From Pseudomonadota bacterium (GTDB lineage: Bacteria > Myxococcota_A > Polyangia > Polyangiales > Ga0077539), in the NCBI GenBank assembly GCA_023428035.1, contig JAEYZO010000493.1, positions 1-5,694 of the forward strand: 5,694 nucleotides of DNA, in the 5' to 3' direction. Numbering within the stretch: the first letter of the stretch is position 1; each line of letters opens with the position of its first letter. A model generated the notes under the pieces. That model made no database searches, was not told where the DNA came from, and saw only the letters and a program-made list of their open reading frames with translations. Both the position numbers and the translations under genes were made by a program. Positions 1-5,694 of the stretch are shown in pieces.

Positions 1-2
1 TG

Positions 3-3000
3 TCGGAGCTGGGTGAGGCGTGGGTGCCCGTGCTCTCGCGAGGGGCGCCCACCCACGTCGCGGCGCTGCGCCCCGTGCGCGCCCACGGCGACCCCGTGGT
101 GGACGAGGCGATCTTCGCGCTGCCGCGCGAGGGCGAGGCCGCGCACCGCACGCTGGAGCGCATGATGACCCTGGGCCGCGACGACGTCTCGGTGGCCACG
201 GTCTCGGGCGACGACGGCGAGGAGCTCCTCGTGCGGGCCACGCGCCCGCCGCTGTACCTCCTGATGCGCGCGCGGGAGGAGCCCGGCGAGGGCGTGCGCG
301 CCTACGCCCGCCACGGCGACACCGCCCTCTGGGTGCGCTGGGGCTACGAGCACCCGCTGGGCTCCCTCGCGCGGGCGCCGCTCGCCAACGCGGGCCGCTT
401 CGCCCTCGTCGACCCCGACGGGCGCTGGAGGCTCGCGCCCGCCGACCTCCCCTTCGCGTCGGTGTACGACGTCTTGGAACCCCGCTTCGACGCGCGCCGC
501 GCCTCGCTCTCGCACGCGCCCGGCGAGCTCCGCTTCAGGGTGACCTTGCGCCTCGCTCCGGGGCCGGTGGCCGACCCCGAGCTGTGGCTCCTCACGCCCG
601 CGCAGCTCCTCGCGCTGGAGCCTCTGGTCGAGGCCATCACCCCCGAGGAGGTGGGTCGCTTCACCGTGGCGCGCACCGCGGGCGCCGAGGGGACCGTGTA
701 CGTGCTGCAGGAGCTCTTGCGGCCGAACGTGCCGCGCATGGGCACGCGGGTGAGCGACCTCGCGGGCGCGCAGGGCTTCGTGCGCATGGCGGGCACCGAC
801 AACCTGTACCTGCCTCCGGGGAGGAGGCTCACGCCCTCGATGCGCCGCGACGAGATGCGGCGCCTGCTCGACCTCGACCAGCACCGCGCGGTGGTCATCA
901 CCGAGGACGGCGACGGGCCGCGGGTGGTGAGCGTCGACGTCGACGCGGCGGCGGAGGTGCCGCTCACGCGCTGGGTCGACTACGTGGCCACCGACCGGAG
1001 GCTGGAGCTCGAGCGCCTCGACGAGGGGAGCGTCTTCGACTGGCCCGAGCTGGAGGTGATGCGCCCGCCGAAGGCCGCCAAGGTCGAGGAGGCCGACGAG
1101 CCGGGCAGGGCGCGCCCGCCGCGCCCGCCGAGGGAGCCACGCAAGCGCAGGGACGAGCCGCAGGAGTGGGCGCGGCGACCCGCGGGGGACGCCGAGCCCG
1201 CGGAGACGGCCGAGATGCGCGCCGAGGCGCGGACCCTGGAGCTCGCCCTCGCGGCGGGGGGCGTCGACGACCCCTCTCCGTGGCTGAGGCTCTCAGAGCT
1301 GAAGCGAGCGCTGAACGAGCCCGAGGACTCGGCTCTCTGCGGCGAAGCGGGGCTCTTCTACGGCGCCGAGACCGCCGACGCGCTCGCCCTCGCGTCGCGG
1401 GTCGCGGCCTCGCGGGTGAAGCTCGGCGGCCGTGGCGCGACGCTCGAGGAGCTCACCGAGATCGCGACGGCGGCGACGCCCACGCCCTTCGACGCGAGCC
1501 TGCTCGGCGCGCGCGTGCTGGAGATGACCCTGCGCGGAGGAGACGCGCTCGACGAGGGCTTCTTGCAGCAGTGCGTGGCGCGCTTCTCGGAGCCGGCGTT
1601 CCCGGTGTCGCGGCGCCTCGCGTGGGCGGTGCTGCGGGGCGTGCTGGGGCGCTCCGGGGACAAGCTCGGGCTCACCCGCGCGAAGGAGCGGCTCCTCGGC
1701 GGGGTGAACGAGCGCGGGCTGAGCGAGGCCGTCGACATGCCCCGCTTCGTGCGCTACGCGCTGGCGCTCGCGGCGGACGGCGAGGTGAGCGACGAGGCCG
1801 CGCAGCGCGCGGAGCAGCTCGCGGCGCTGGAGGAGCTGTGGGGCGTCGCGCAGCGGCGGTACGTGCGGGAGCTCGACCCGAAGTCGGCCTACCTGCGCCT
1901 CGCCTTCGCGGCGGGCTTCATGCGGCTGGGCTCCCCCGGTCGCGCGCGGGAGCTGGTGGAGCCCGTCGACAAGGAGGCGGGCGTTCACGAGCCGCCGAAC
2001 CGGGTGCTCTTCCAGCTCTATCAGGCGCGCATGGCGCACCTCGCGACGCAGGGCGACAGCGAGAGCTGGAAGCGCGAGGTCGACGGCGCGCTCGCGGCGG
2101 TGAAGGAGCCGCGGGTGCGCGACCGGGTGCTGTTCCTGGTGAAGCGCTCGGCGTGGCTGCGCGCGCCGGGGGGCGACGAGGTGCCGGTGCGGCTGCGACC
2201 AGCGCTGGAGCGGGAGCTCTCCGAGGCCGAGGCCGAGGGCCCCGCGTCGTTGCCCCGCGCCCTCGCGTCGGTGATGGACCGCAAGGACAATTGCTACGAC
2301 TACGAGGCCGGCATCGCGGTGGAGCGCGCGCTCTCGGCCGCGCTGCGCTCGGGCGACGACGACGCCCTCGCGACGGTGCTGAACGTGGCCGTCGCGCGGG
2401 TGGGCCAGCGCATCGCCATCGCGGGGCACCGCGCGCGGGCCATCGGCCACTGCATCAGGGCCGCCGCGACGCTGGGCGACAGCGAGCGCGTCGACCAGCT
2501 CCTCAACGAGGTGGCCGCGCTCGCGAACGCGCCGACGCAGCCCTTCGTGAGGGAGATCCTCGACGCGGTGCGGCCCGCCCTCGCGGCGCTCCGGAGGCTG
2601 GGCGCTTCGGCGTCGGCGCGGAGGTTCCTCGAGTCGCTGGAGCCGATGACCCGGCGGCTGTCGCAGGGCGGGGTGCAGCTGCAGGCCGCGCTCGCCGACG
2701 GGTTCTTGCAGGTGAAGGACCTCGACCGCGCCGAGGTGATGCTCGAGGGCGCGCTCGCCACGGTGCTCGATCAGGACGTGCTGGAGCACCCCGAGCGCTA
2801 CGCCGCGGGGGCCGCCGCCCTCGACGCGCTCAAGCACTGGCCGCTGCACGCGCGGCTGCCGAGGGCGCGGCGGGTGGTGGAGGGGCTCGACCGCTTCTCC
2901 GACGCCTTCACCGCGAGCCTCCAGCGCATCTACGAGACGCACAAGGTATTGATCCTCGAAGGGGTCATCGACACGGTGGCCGACAGCGTGACGTGGCAGG

Positions 3001-3089
3001 GAGACCGCGTGCAGGGCTGGCTCGACGAGGAGGAGCAGGCGATCCGCCGACGGATCATCGACGACTGGAGGGACCGATGTGGAGCCTGA
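3..3089 (+). CDS. Large helical-repeat protein, candidate component of a MoxR-linked (ternary-type) system; 5' end at window edge
   Basis: The function is not established. The frame is open to the left edge. A GTG at 24 gives 1021 aa, but the partial codon before position 3 reads NTG, so an ATG or GTG start may lie one base outside the window (about 1029 aa). Counting from GTG 24, residues 1-345 form a mixed alpha/beta region. It includes a segment rich in aromatic and charged residues ending ALWVRWGYEHPL, and the motif NLYLPPGRR at 260-268. Residues about 346-400 are a Pro/Arg-rich linker. Residues about 400-1021 are almost entirely helical, with TPR-like hairpins (clearest at 884-912), and end in a charged WLDEEEQAIRRRI tail at 999-1011. 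There is no Walker A motif, metallopeptidase motif, signal peptide or membrane segment, so it is probably cytosolic. The stop overlaps the start of the MoxR gene by 13 nt, indicating one operon. From memory, both ends resemble accessory proteins of MoxR/FtsH ternary conflict systems; this is inference. It could instead be a lineage-specific scaffold. Gene reality is very likely, function uncertain. Confidence 0.5.
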   Translation, partial: SELGEAWVPVLSRGAPTHVAALRPVRAHGDPVVDEAIFALPREGEAAHRTLERMMTLGRDDVSVATVSGDDGEELLVRATRPPLYLLMRAREEPGEGVRAYARHGDTALWVRWGYEHPLGSLARAPLANAGRFALVDPDGRWRLAPADLPFASVYDVLEPRFDARRASLSHAPGELRFRVTLRLAPGPVADPELWLLTPAQLLALEPLVEAITPEEVGRFTVARTAGAEGTVYVLQELLRPNVPRMGTRVSDLAGAQGFVRMAGTDNLYLPPGRRLTPSMRRDEMRRLLDLDQHRAVVITEDGDGPRVVSVDVDAAAEVPLTRWVDYVATDRRLELERLDEGSVFDWPELEVMRPPKAAKVEEADEPGRARPPRPPREPRKRRDEPQEWARRPAGDAEPAETAEMRAEARTLELALAAGGVDDPSPWLRLSELKRALNEPEDSALCGEAGLFYGAETADALALASRVAASRVKLGGRGATLEELTEIATAATPTPFDASLLGARVLEMTLRGGDALDEGFLQQCVARFSEPAFPVSRRLAWAVLRGVLGRSGDKLGLTRAKERLLGGVNERGLSEAVDMPRFVRYALALAADGEVSDEAAQRAEQLAALEELWGVAQRRYVRELDPKSAYLRLAFAAGFMRLGSPGRARELVEPVDKEAGVHEPPNRVLFQLYQARMAHLATQGDSESWKREVDGALAAVKEPRVRDRVLFLVKRSAWLRAPGGDEVPVRLRPALERELSEAEAEGPASLPRALASVMDRKDNCYDYEAGIAVERALSAALRSGDDDALATVLNVAVARVGQRIAIAGHRARAIGHCIRAAATLGDSERVDQLLNEVAALANAPTQPFVREILDAVRPALAALRRLGASASARRFLESLEPMTRRLSQGGVQLQAALADGFLQVKDLDRAEVMLEGALATVLDQDVLEHPERYAAGAAALDALKHWPLHARLPRARRVVEGLDRFSDAFTASLQRIYETHKVLILEGVIDTVADSVTWQGDRVQGWLDEEEQAIRRRIIDDWRDRCGA
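14..18 (+). promoter_or_regulatory. Possible ribosome binding site for the GTG start at 24
   Basis: TGAGG at 14-18 lies 5 nt before the GTG at 24, a suitable Shine-Dalgarno spacing. The same bases contain a TGA at 14-16 that could be the stop of a preceding gene in frame 2, which would fit a tightly packed operon. The competing start is an NTG codon whose first base is just outside the window. The sequence cannot decide between them. Confidence 0.3.
3067..3072 (+). promoter_or_regulatory. Ribosome binding site of the MoxR ATPase gene, inside the upstream gene
   Basis: GGAGGG at 3067-3072 lies 4 nt before the ATG at 3077, a strong match to the anti-Shine-Dalgarno sequence. It fixes the ATPase start, although the same frame stays open far upstream. 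The site lies within the last codons of the first gene, so ribosomes finishing that gene pass over it and stop 10 nt past the new start codon. This arrangement is typical of translational coupling. Confidence 0.8.
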
Positions 3090-4066
3090 GCGAGCTCGAG
3101 CGCGAGGTCGACGCGATCCGCGATCGCATCAACCGTCACCGCCGCGACCTCGACGAGTACTTCGTGAAGCGCGACGAGGAGATCGACCTCGCGACGGTGT
3201 GCGCCTGCGCGCAGGAGCCCTTGTTGTTCGTGGGCCCGCCCGGCACCGCCAAGAGCGACCTGGTGGTGAAGTTCGTCGAGAGCCTCGGGCTCGGCGAGGC
3301 CGACTACTTCGAGTACATGCTCACGAAGTTCACCGAGCCGAGCGAGATCCTCGGGCCCATCGACATCGACCTCCTGAAGCAGGGGAGGTTCATCCGGCGC
3401 ACCCGGGGCAAGCTCCCCGAGGCGCGGGTGGCCTTCCTCGACGAGATCTTCAAGTCGAACAGCGCGATCTTGAACACGCTCCTCACCATCGTGAACGAGC
3501 GGAAGTACTACCAGGACGGCGAGCCCGTGCCGGTGAAGCTACGGATGCTCTTCGCGGCGACCAACGACATCCCCGAGCAGTCGGAGCTCGACGCGCTCGC
3601 CGACCGCTTCGTGGTGAAGGTCGAGACGCGGCCCGTGAAGGACGAGCACTTCTCGGAGCTCATCGACGCGGGGGTCGCGAACGAGGTGTACAAGGCCACC
3701 GAGCAGCGGCCCTGGGCGCGGGGCAGCGCGAGCTTCGACGACTTCTTGAAGCTCCGGCGGTACATGGACCTCACGCTCGGCGCCGGCGGCGGGGGGGCGA
3801 GCGACCGCGAGCAGTGGTTCCCCGCGCCGGTGTTCGCGGAGTTCCGCCGGGTGGTTCGCACGCTCGAGACCGAGGACAAGGTGATGATCTCGGACCGCAA
3901 GCTGGTGAAGCTCTACAAGCTCATCCGCACGCGGGCCTTCCTCTTTCACGGCGGCAGGGTGCAGACGCAGGACCTCTCGCTCCTCGCCTACGCGGGCAAC
4001 CGACGGCACGAGCTCCCCGCGGTGCGCGAGAAGGTGCAGTCGCTCCTGGGCCTCGGCGGGGCGTGA
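3077..4066 (+). CDS. RavA-like MoxR-family AAA+ ATPase
   Basis: A complete 329-aa protein, probably a cytosolic ATP-driven chaperone or remodeller that forms hexamers, as MoxR proteins do. Visible motifs are Walker A GPPGTAKS (53-60), Walker B VAFLDE (118-123), sensor 1 Asn163 in FAATND, a putative arginine finger Arg177 in ADRF, and a sensor-2-like SDR at 272-274 in the helical lid. FEYMLTKFTEPSEILGP (78-94) and AILNTLLTIVNER (130-142) closely match E. coli RavA as I remember it, placing it in the RavA branch. It covers only the AAA+ core and lid: the C-terminal extension that binds the lysine decarboxylase LdcI in E. coli RavA (about 500 aa) is absent. A Gly-rich stretch lies at 235-241. 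The ATG start is supported by GGAGGG 4 nt upstream. The gene overlaps the preceding one by 13 nt, and that protein is the likely partner. RavA normally works with the VWA protein ViaA; no VWA gene is seen here. Family assignment is firm; the client is unknown. Confidence 0.95.
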   Translation: MWSLSELEREVDAIRDRINRHRRDLDEYFVKRDEEIDLATVCACAQEPLLFVGPPGTAKSDLVVKFVESLGLGEADYFEYMLTKFTEPSEILGPIDIDLLKQGRFIRRTRGKLPEARVAFLDEIFKSNSAILNTLLTIVNERKYYQDGEPVPVKLRMLFAATNDIPEQSELDALADRFVVKVETRPVKDEHFSELIDAGVANEVYKATEQRPWARGSASFDDFLKLRRYMDLTLGAGGGGASDREQWFPAPVFAEFRRVVRTLETEDKVMISDRKLVKLYKLIRTRAFLFHGGRVQTQDLSLLAYAGNRRHELPAVREKVQSLLGLGGA

Positions 4067-4073
4067 GCGCTCA
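4064..4073. other. Perfect 10-bp palindrome formed by two converging stop codons
   Basis: TGAGCGCTCA reads identically on both strands. Its first three bases are the stop of the MoxR ATPase gene and its last three are the stop of the Sel1-repeat gene. The four central bases GCGC are the whole intergenic gap. The symmetry does not extend to the flanking bases. It may be coincidental, because two converging TGA stops already supply six of the ten symmetric positions. Confidence 0.9.
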
Positions 4074-5690
4074 GCGCGCGGCGGTGCGCGCGTTGTTGCA
4101 GGCGACCTGGTCGCCCGCGGCGCAGGCGCGGCGGAAGAGCTCCGCGGCGCGGTCGCGGTCGGCGGCTACGCCCCTGCCCGCGAGGAGGAGCACGCCGAGG
4201 TTGTTGCAGCCGGTGCGGTTGCCGCCGTCGCAGGCGCGCTGGTAGAGGGGCGCGGCGGAGGCGGGGTCGCGCGGGCCCCCGAGGCCGTCTTCGAGCAGTC
4301 GCCCCTGCGACACGCACGCGTCGAGGTGCCCGCCGTCGCACGCGTTGCCGAAGATCGTGCGCGCCCGGGGGTAGTCGCGCTCGACGCCCTCGGCGTTGCG
4401 GTAGGCCCACCCGAGGTGCACGCACGCGCGCTGCGAGCCCGCGTCGCAGCCGCGCTGGTACAGCCTCGCGGCGCGGGCGAGGTCCTGCGGGGCGCCGTCT
4501 CCGCGGGAGATCATCTCGCCCTCGGCGTCGCCGGCGTCGGGCCGGCCCTGGGAGCACGCGCGCTCGAAGTACCCGAGGGCGCGCGCGTCGTCCTGCCCGA
4601 CGCCGCGGCCGTAGCGGTACATCCACCCCAGGTTCTCGCAGCCCGACGACCAGTCGTCGTTGCAGGCCTGCTGGTAGAGCGCCGCCGCGCGGGCGTCATC
4701 GCGGGCGACCCCCTGCGCGTTGGCGTAGGCCCCGCCCAGCATGTCGCAGCCCTCGGGCCAGTCGGCGTCGCAAGCGCCGCGGTAGTACGCGAGCGCGCGG
4801 TTGTGGTCCTGCGCGACGCCGCGGCCCTGGGAGTACATCCACCCGAGGTGCACGCAGCCCTGCTGGTAGCCGCCCTCGCAGGCCCGCTCCCTCAGGTCGC
4901 GCGCGGTGTTCACGTCCCTCGCGACCCCTCTGCCCTCTTCGTGCATCGACGCGAGGTCGCTGCAGGCTTCCATGTTCCCCGCGTCGCACGCTCGGCGGAA
5001 CAACCCCACGGCCCTCGCGTCGTCGCGGGGCACCCCCGTCGCGTCTCGGTAGAGCATCCCCAGCGAGTCGCAGCCCTCGGCGTTGCCCCCCTCGCAGGCC
5101 CGCTCGTAGATCGTCCGCGCGAGGGCGACGTTCATGCGCGTCCCCCGGCCCGCGACGAGGGCGTCGCCGAGGTCGTTGCAGGCCTGCATCTCCCTCGCCC
5201 CGCACGCGCGGTTCAGCAGGTCGAAGGCCCGACGCTCGTCCTTCACCACCCCGTCTCCGTGCTGGTAGAGCCCCGCGAGGGCGGTGCACCCGGGCTGGAA
5301 CCTCCCGTCGCAGGCCCGCTGGTACAGCTCCGCCGCGCGCGCCTCGTCCTCCTCCACGCCCCTGCCGTGGAGGTAGAGCTCCCCGAGGCCGACGCAGCCC
5401 GCGTGCGCGCCGCCGTTGCACGCCCGTTGAAAATCCCTCGCCGCGCCGGGGTAGTCCCTCGCCGCGCCCGCCGCGCTCGCCCGCGCTCGCCCGCGCGTCA
5501 CGCAGGCCGCGGCGTCTCCCTCGTCGCAGGTCCGGCGCGCGCCGGTGATCGACGCCCCGAGCGGCGTCCTCCCTCCGAGCGCGATCACCCCCGCGGCGCC
5601 GAGGGCCACCACCAGACCTCCGACGGCCATCAGCCCCACGATCGCCCCGACCCCTCTCCGCGGCTTCGCCCCCTGCCCCGGCGCGGTCAC
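4071..5690 (-). CDS. Membrane-anchored cysteine-rich Sel1/Hcp-like repeat protein; start may lie beyond window edge
   Basis: From a GTG at 5690-5688 the protein has 539 aa. The frame is still open upstream (a Trp codon, then the edge), so the true start may be outside the window. Residues 9-12 (KPRR) precede a hydrophobic Gly/Ala/Val segment at about 13-40, which looks like an uncleaved signal anchor or signal peptide with the bulk outside the cytoplasm. No lipobox Cys is present. Residues 55-539 are fourteen 36-residue Sel1-like repeats. Each begins with Cys, and all but one have a second Cys eight residues later, followed by LG-x-x-Y, GxGV-x-x-D and RA-x-x-x-Y-x-RA type positions. This matches the disulfide-bridged repeats of Helicobacter cysteine-rich proteins such as HcpC. 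Sel1 arrays usually act as protein-binding scaffolds, so a periplasmic or surface adaptor is the best guess; the partner is unknown. It converges on the ATPase gene with a 4-bp gap and is a separate transcription unit. Confidence 0.93.
   Translation of the reverse strand: MTAPGQGAKPRRGVGAIVGLMAVGGLVVALGAAGVIALGGRTPLGASITGARRTCDEGDAAACVTRGRARASAAGAARDYPGAARDFQRACNGGAHAGCVGLGELYLHGRGVEEDEARAAELYQRACDGRFQPGCTALAGLYQHGDGVVKDERRAFDLLNRACGAREMQACNDLGDALVAGRGTRMNVALARTIYERACEGGNAEGCDSLGMLYRDATGVPRDDARAVGLFRRACDAGNMEACSDLASMHEEGRGVARDVNTARDLRERACEGGYQQGCVHLGWMYSQGRGVAQDHNRALAYYRGACDADWPEGCDMLGGAYANAQGVARDDARAAALYQQACNDDWSSGCENLGWMYRYGRGVGQDDARALGYFERACSQGRPDAGDAEGEMISRGDGAPQDLARAARLYQRGCDAGSQRACVHLGWAYRNAEGVERDYPRARTIFGNACDGGHLDACVSQGRLLEDGLGGPRDPASAAPLYQRACDGGNRTGCNNLGVLLLAGRGVAADRDRAAELFRRACAAGDQVACNNARTAAR
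4074..4098 (+). terminator. Weak candidate terminator hairpin for the plus-strand operon
   Basis: Just past the ATPase stop, CGCGCG at 4075-4080 can pair with CGCGCG at 4087-4092 around a 6-nt loop. The pairing is followed by TTGTTG at 4093-4098 rather than a clean T run. The hairpin lies inside the end of the opposing coding sequence, and such stems are common by chance at this GC content. No better terminator is visible for either gene. Confidence 0.2.
4074..5528 (-). repeat. Array of fourteen 108-bp coding repeats (36-aa Sel1/Hcp units)
   Basis: Unit-initial cysteines fall at residues 55, 91, 127, 163, 199, 235, 271, 307, 343, 379, 415, 451, 487 and 523, exactly 36 apart with no insertion or deletion. 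The last unit is cut short after 17 residues. The partner cysteine is always at +8 except in unit 10, where it is Gly387. The units have diverged at DNA level, but short exact matches remain; for example, an 18-bp identity at 4407-4424 and 4839-4856 lies exactly four units apart. The sequence is coding rather than a CRISPR or satellite array. Confidence 0.95.
5571..5654 (-). other. N-terminal signal anchor of the Sel1-repeat protein
   Basis: These bases encode residues about 13-40 counted from the GTG at 5690. The segment is roughly 28 residues of Gly, Ala, Val, Leu and Ile with no charged residue, preceded by Lys-Pro-Arg-Arg. The positive-inside rule predicts the N-terminus in the cytoplasm and the repeats outside, which fits the cysteine pairs forming disulfides. 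Ala-rich sequence after it could allow signal peptidase cleavage, so anchored and released forms cannot be told apart. Confidence 0.75.
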
Positions 5691-5694
5691 CCAC

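Noticed and set aside
344..967. Minus-strand open frame of 207 codons
   Set aside because: Ser/Arg/Thr-rich low-complexity translation lying antisense to the N-terminal module of the first gene, with no family resemblance.
1293..2942. Long minus-strand open frame of 549 codons opposite the first gene
   Set aside because: Its translation is rich in Arg, His, Leu and Glu without recognisable motifs, typical of an antisense shadow. The plus-strand frame has coherent helical patterning and connects to the ATPase gene.
2941..2965. Locally AT-richer patch (GGTATTGATCC) near the end of the first gene as a promoter for the ATPase
   Set aside because: It is coding sequence, no -35/-10 pair with proper spacing is visible, and the overlap with an internal RBS already explains expression.
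20..3076. Continuous plus-strand reading frame running into the ATPase from position 20, suggesting a 1348-residue fusion protein
   Set aside because: The translation before 3077 is dominated by Arg, Ala and Gly with no domain pattern, as expected from a shifted frame of GC-rich DNA. The real gene there is in the adjacent frame, and a strong RBS sits right before ATG 3077.
3079..4245. Plus-strand open frame of 388 codons bridging the ATPase and the end of the Sel1 gene
   Set aside because: It is a +2-shifted shadow of the ATPase followed by the antisense of the Sel1 gene. The translation is Arg/Ala-rich and both real genes have clear motifs.
4071..5528. 108-bp periodicity as a CRISPR-like or satellite array
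   Set aside because: The period is an exact multiple of three, the units are diverged, there are no spacers, and the translation is a textbook Sel1 repeat pattern.
4696..5694. Second minus-strand open frame overlapping the Sel1 gene
   Set aside because: Gly/Arg-rich out-of-frame reading of the repeat array. The repeats and the signal anchor appear only in the 539-residue frame.

Overview
The window is very GC-rich, with nearly every third codon position G or C. It is packed with genes: only 4 bp between the two transcription units appear non-coding. This composition, a long Ala/Arg-rich helical protein and a long cysteine-bearing Sel1-repeat protein together suggest a large-genome deltaproteobacterium of the Myxococcota type. 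That placement rests on style and composition, because no rRNA or marker gene is present.

Layout. (1) Plus strand, left edge to 3089: a protein of about 1,021-1,029 residues. It has a mixed alpha/beta N-terminal module, a Pro/Arg-rich basic linker and a long alpha-helical C-terminal half with TPR-like hairpins. I see no enzymatic motif. Its N-terminal and C-terminal sequence style resembles, from memory, the large accessory proteins of the MoxR/FtsH 'ternary' conflict systems. (2) Plus strand, 3077-4066: a complete RavA-like MoxR AAA+ ATPase of 329 aa. Its start codon lies inside the end of the first gene (13-nt overlap) behind a good Shine-Dalgarno sequence, so the two are almost certainly co-translated. 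(3) Minus strand, 4071 to the right edge: a membrane-anchored protein with fourteen cysteine-bearing Sel1/Hcp-type repeats, converging on the ATPase gene with a 4-bp gap.

How they may work together. MoxR ATPases act as ATP-driven chaperones or remodellers, usually with a von Willebrand factor A (VWA) partner. No VWA protein is visible here. Since the ATPase is the last gene of its unit, a VWA gene and other components would be expected to the left of the window. The large first protein is the likely client, scaffold or sensor. The Sel1 protein is on the other strand, so a functional link to the pair is not shown by the sequence.

The most interesting points are the possible ternary-type conflict module, the exact 36-residue register of the fourteen cysteine repeats (one lacking its second cysteine), and a perfect 10-bp palindrome made from the two converging stop codons. 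No RNA gene, CRISPR array, insertion sequence or clear promoter was found, and no stretch over 300 bases lacks a gene.
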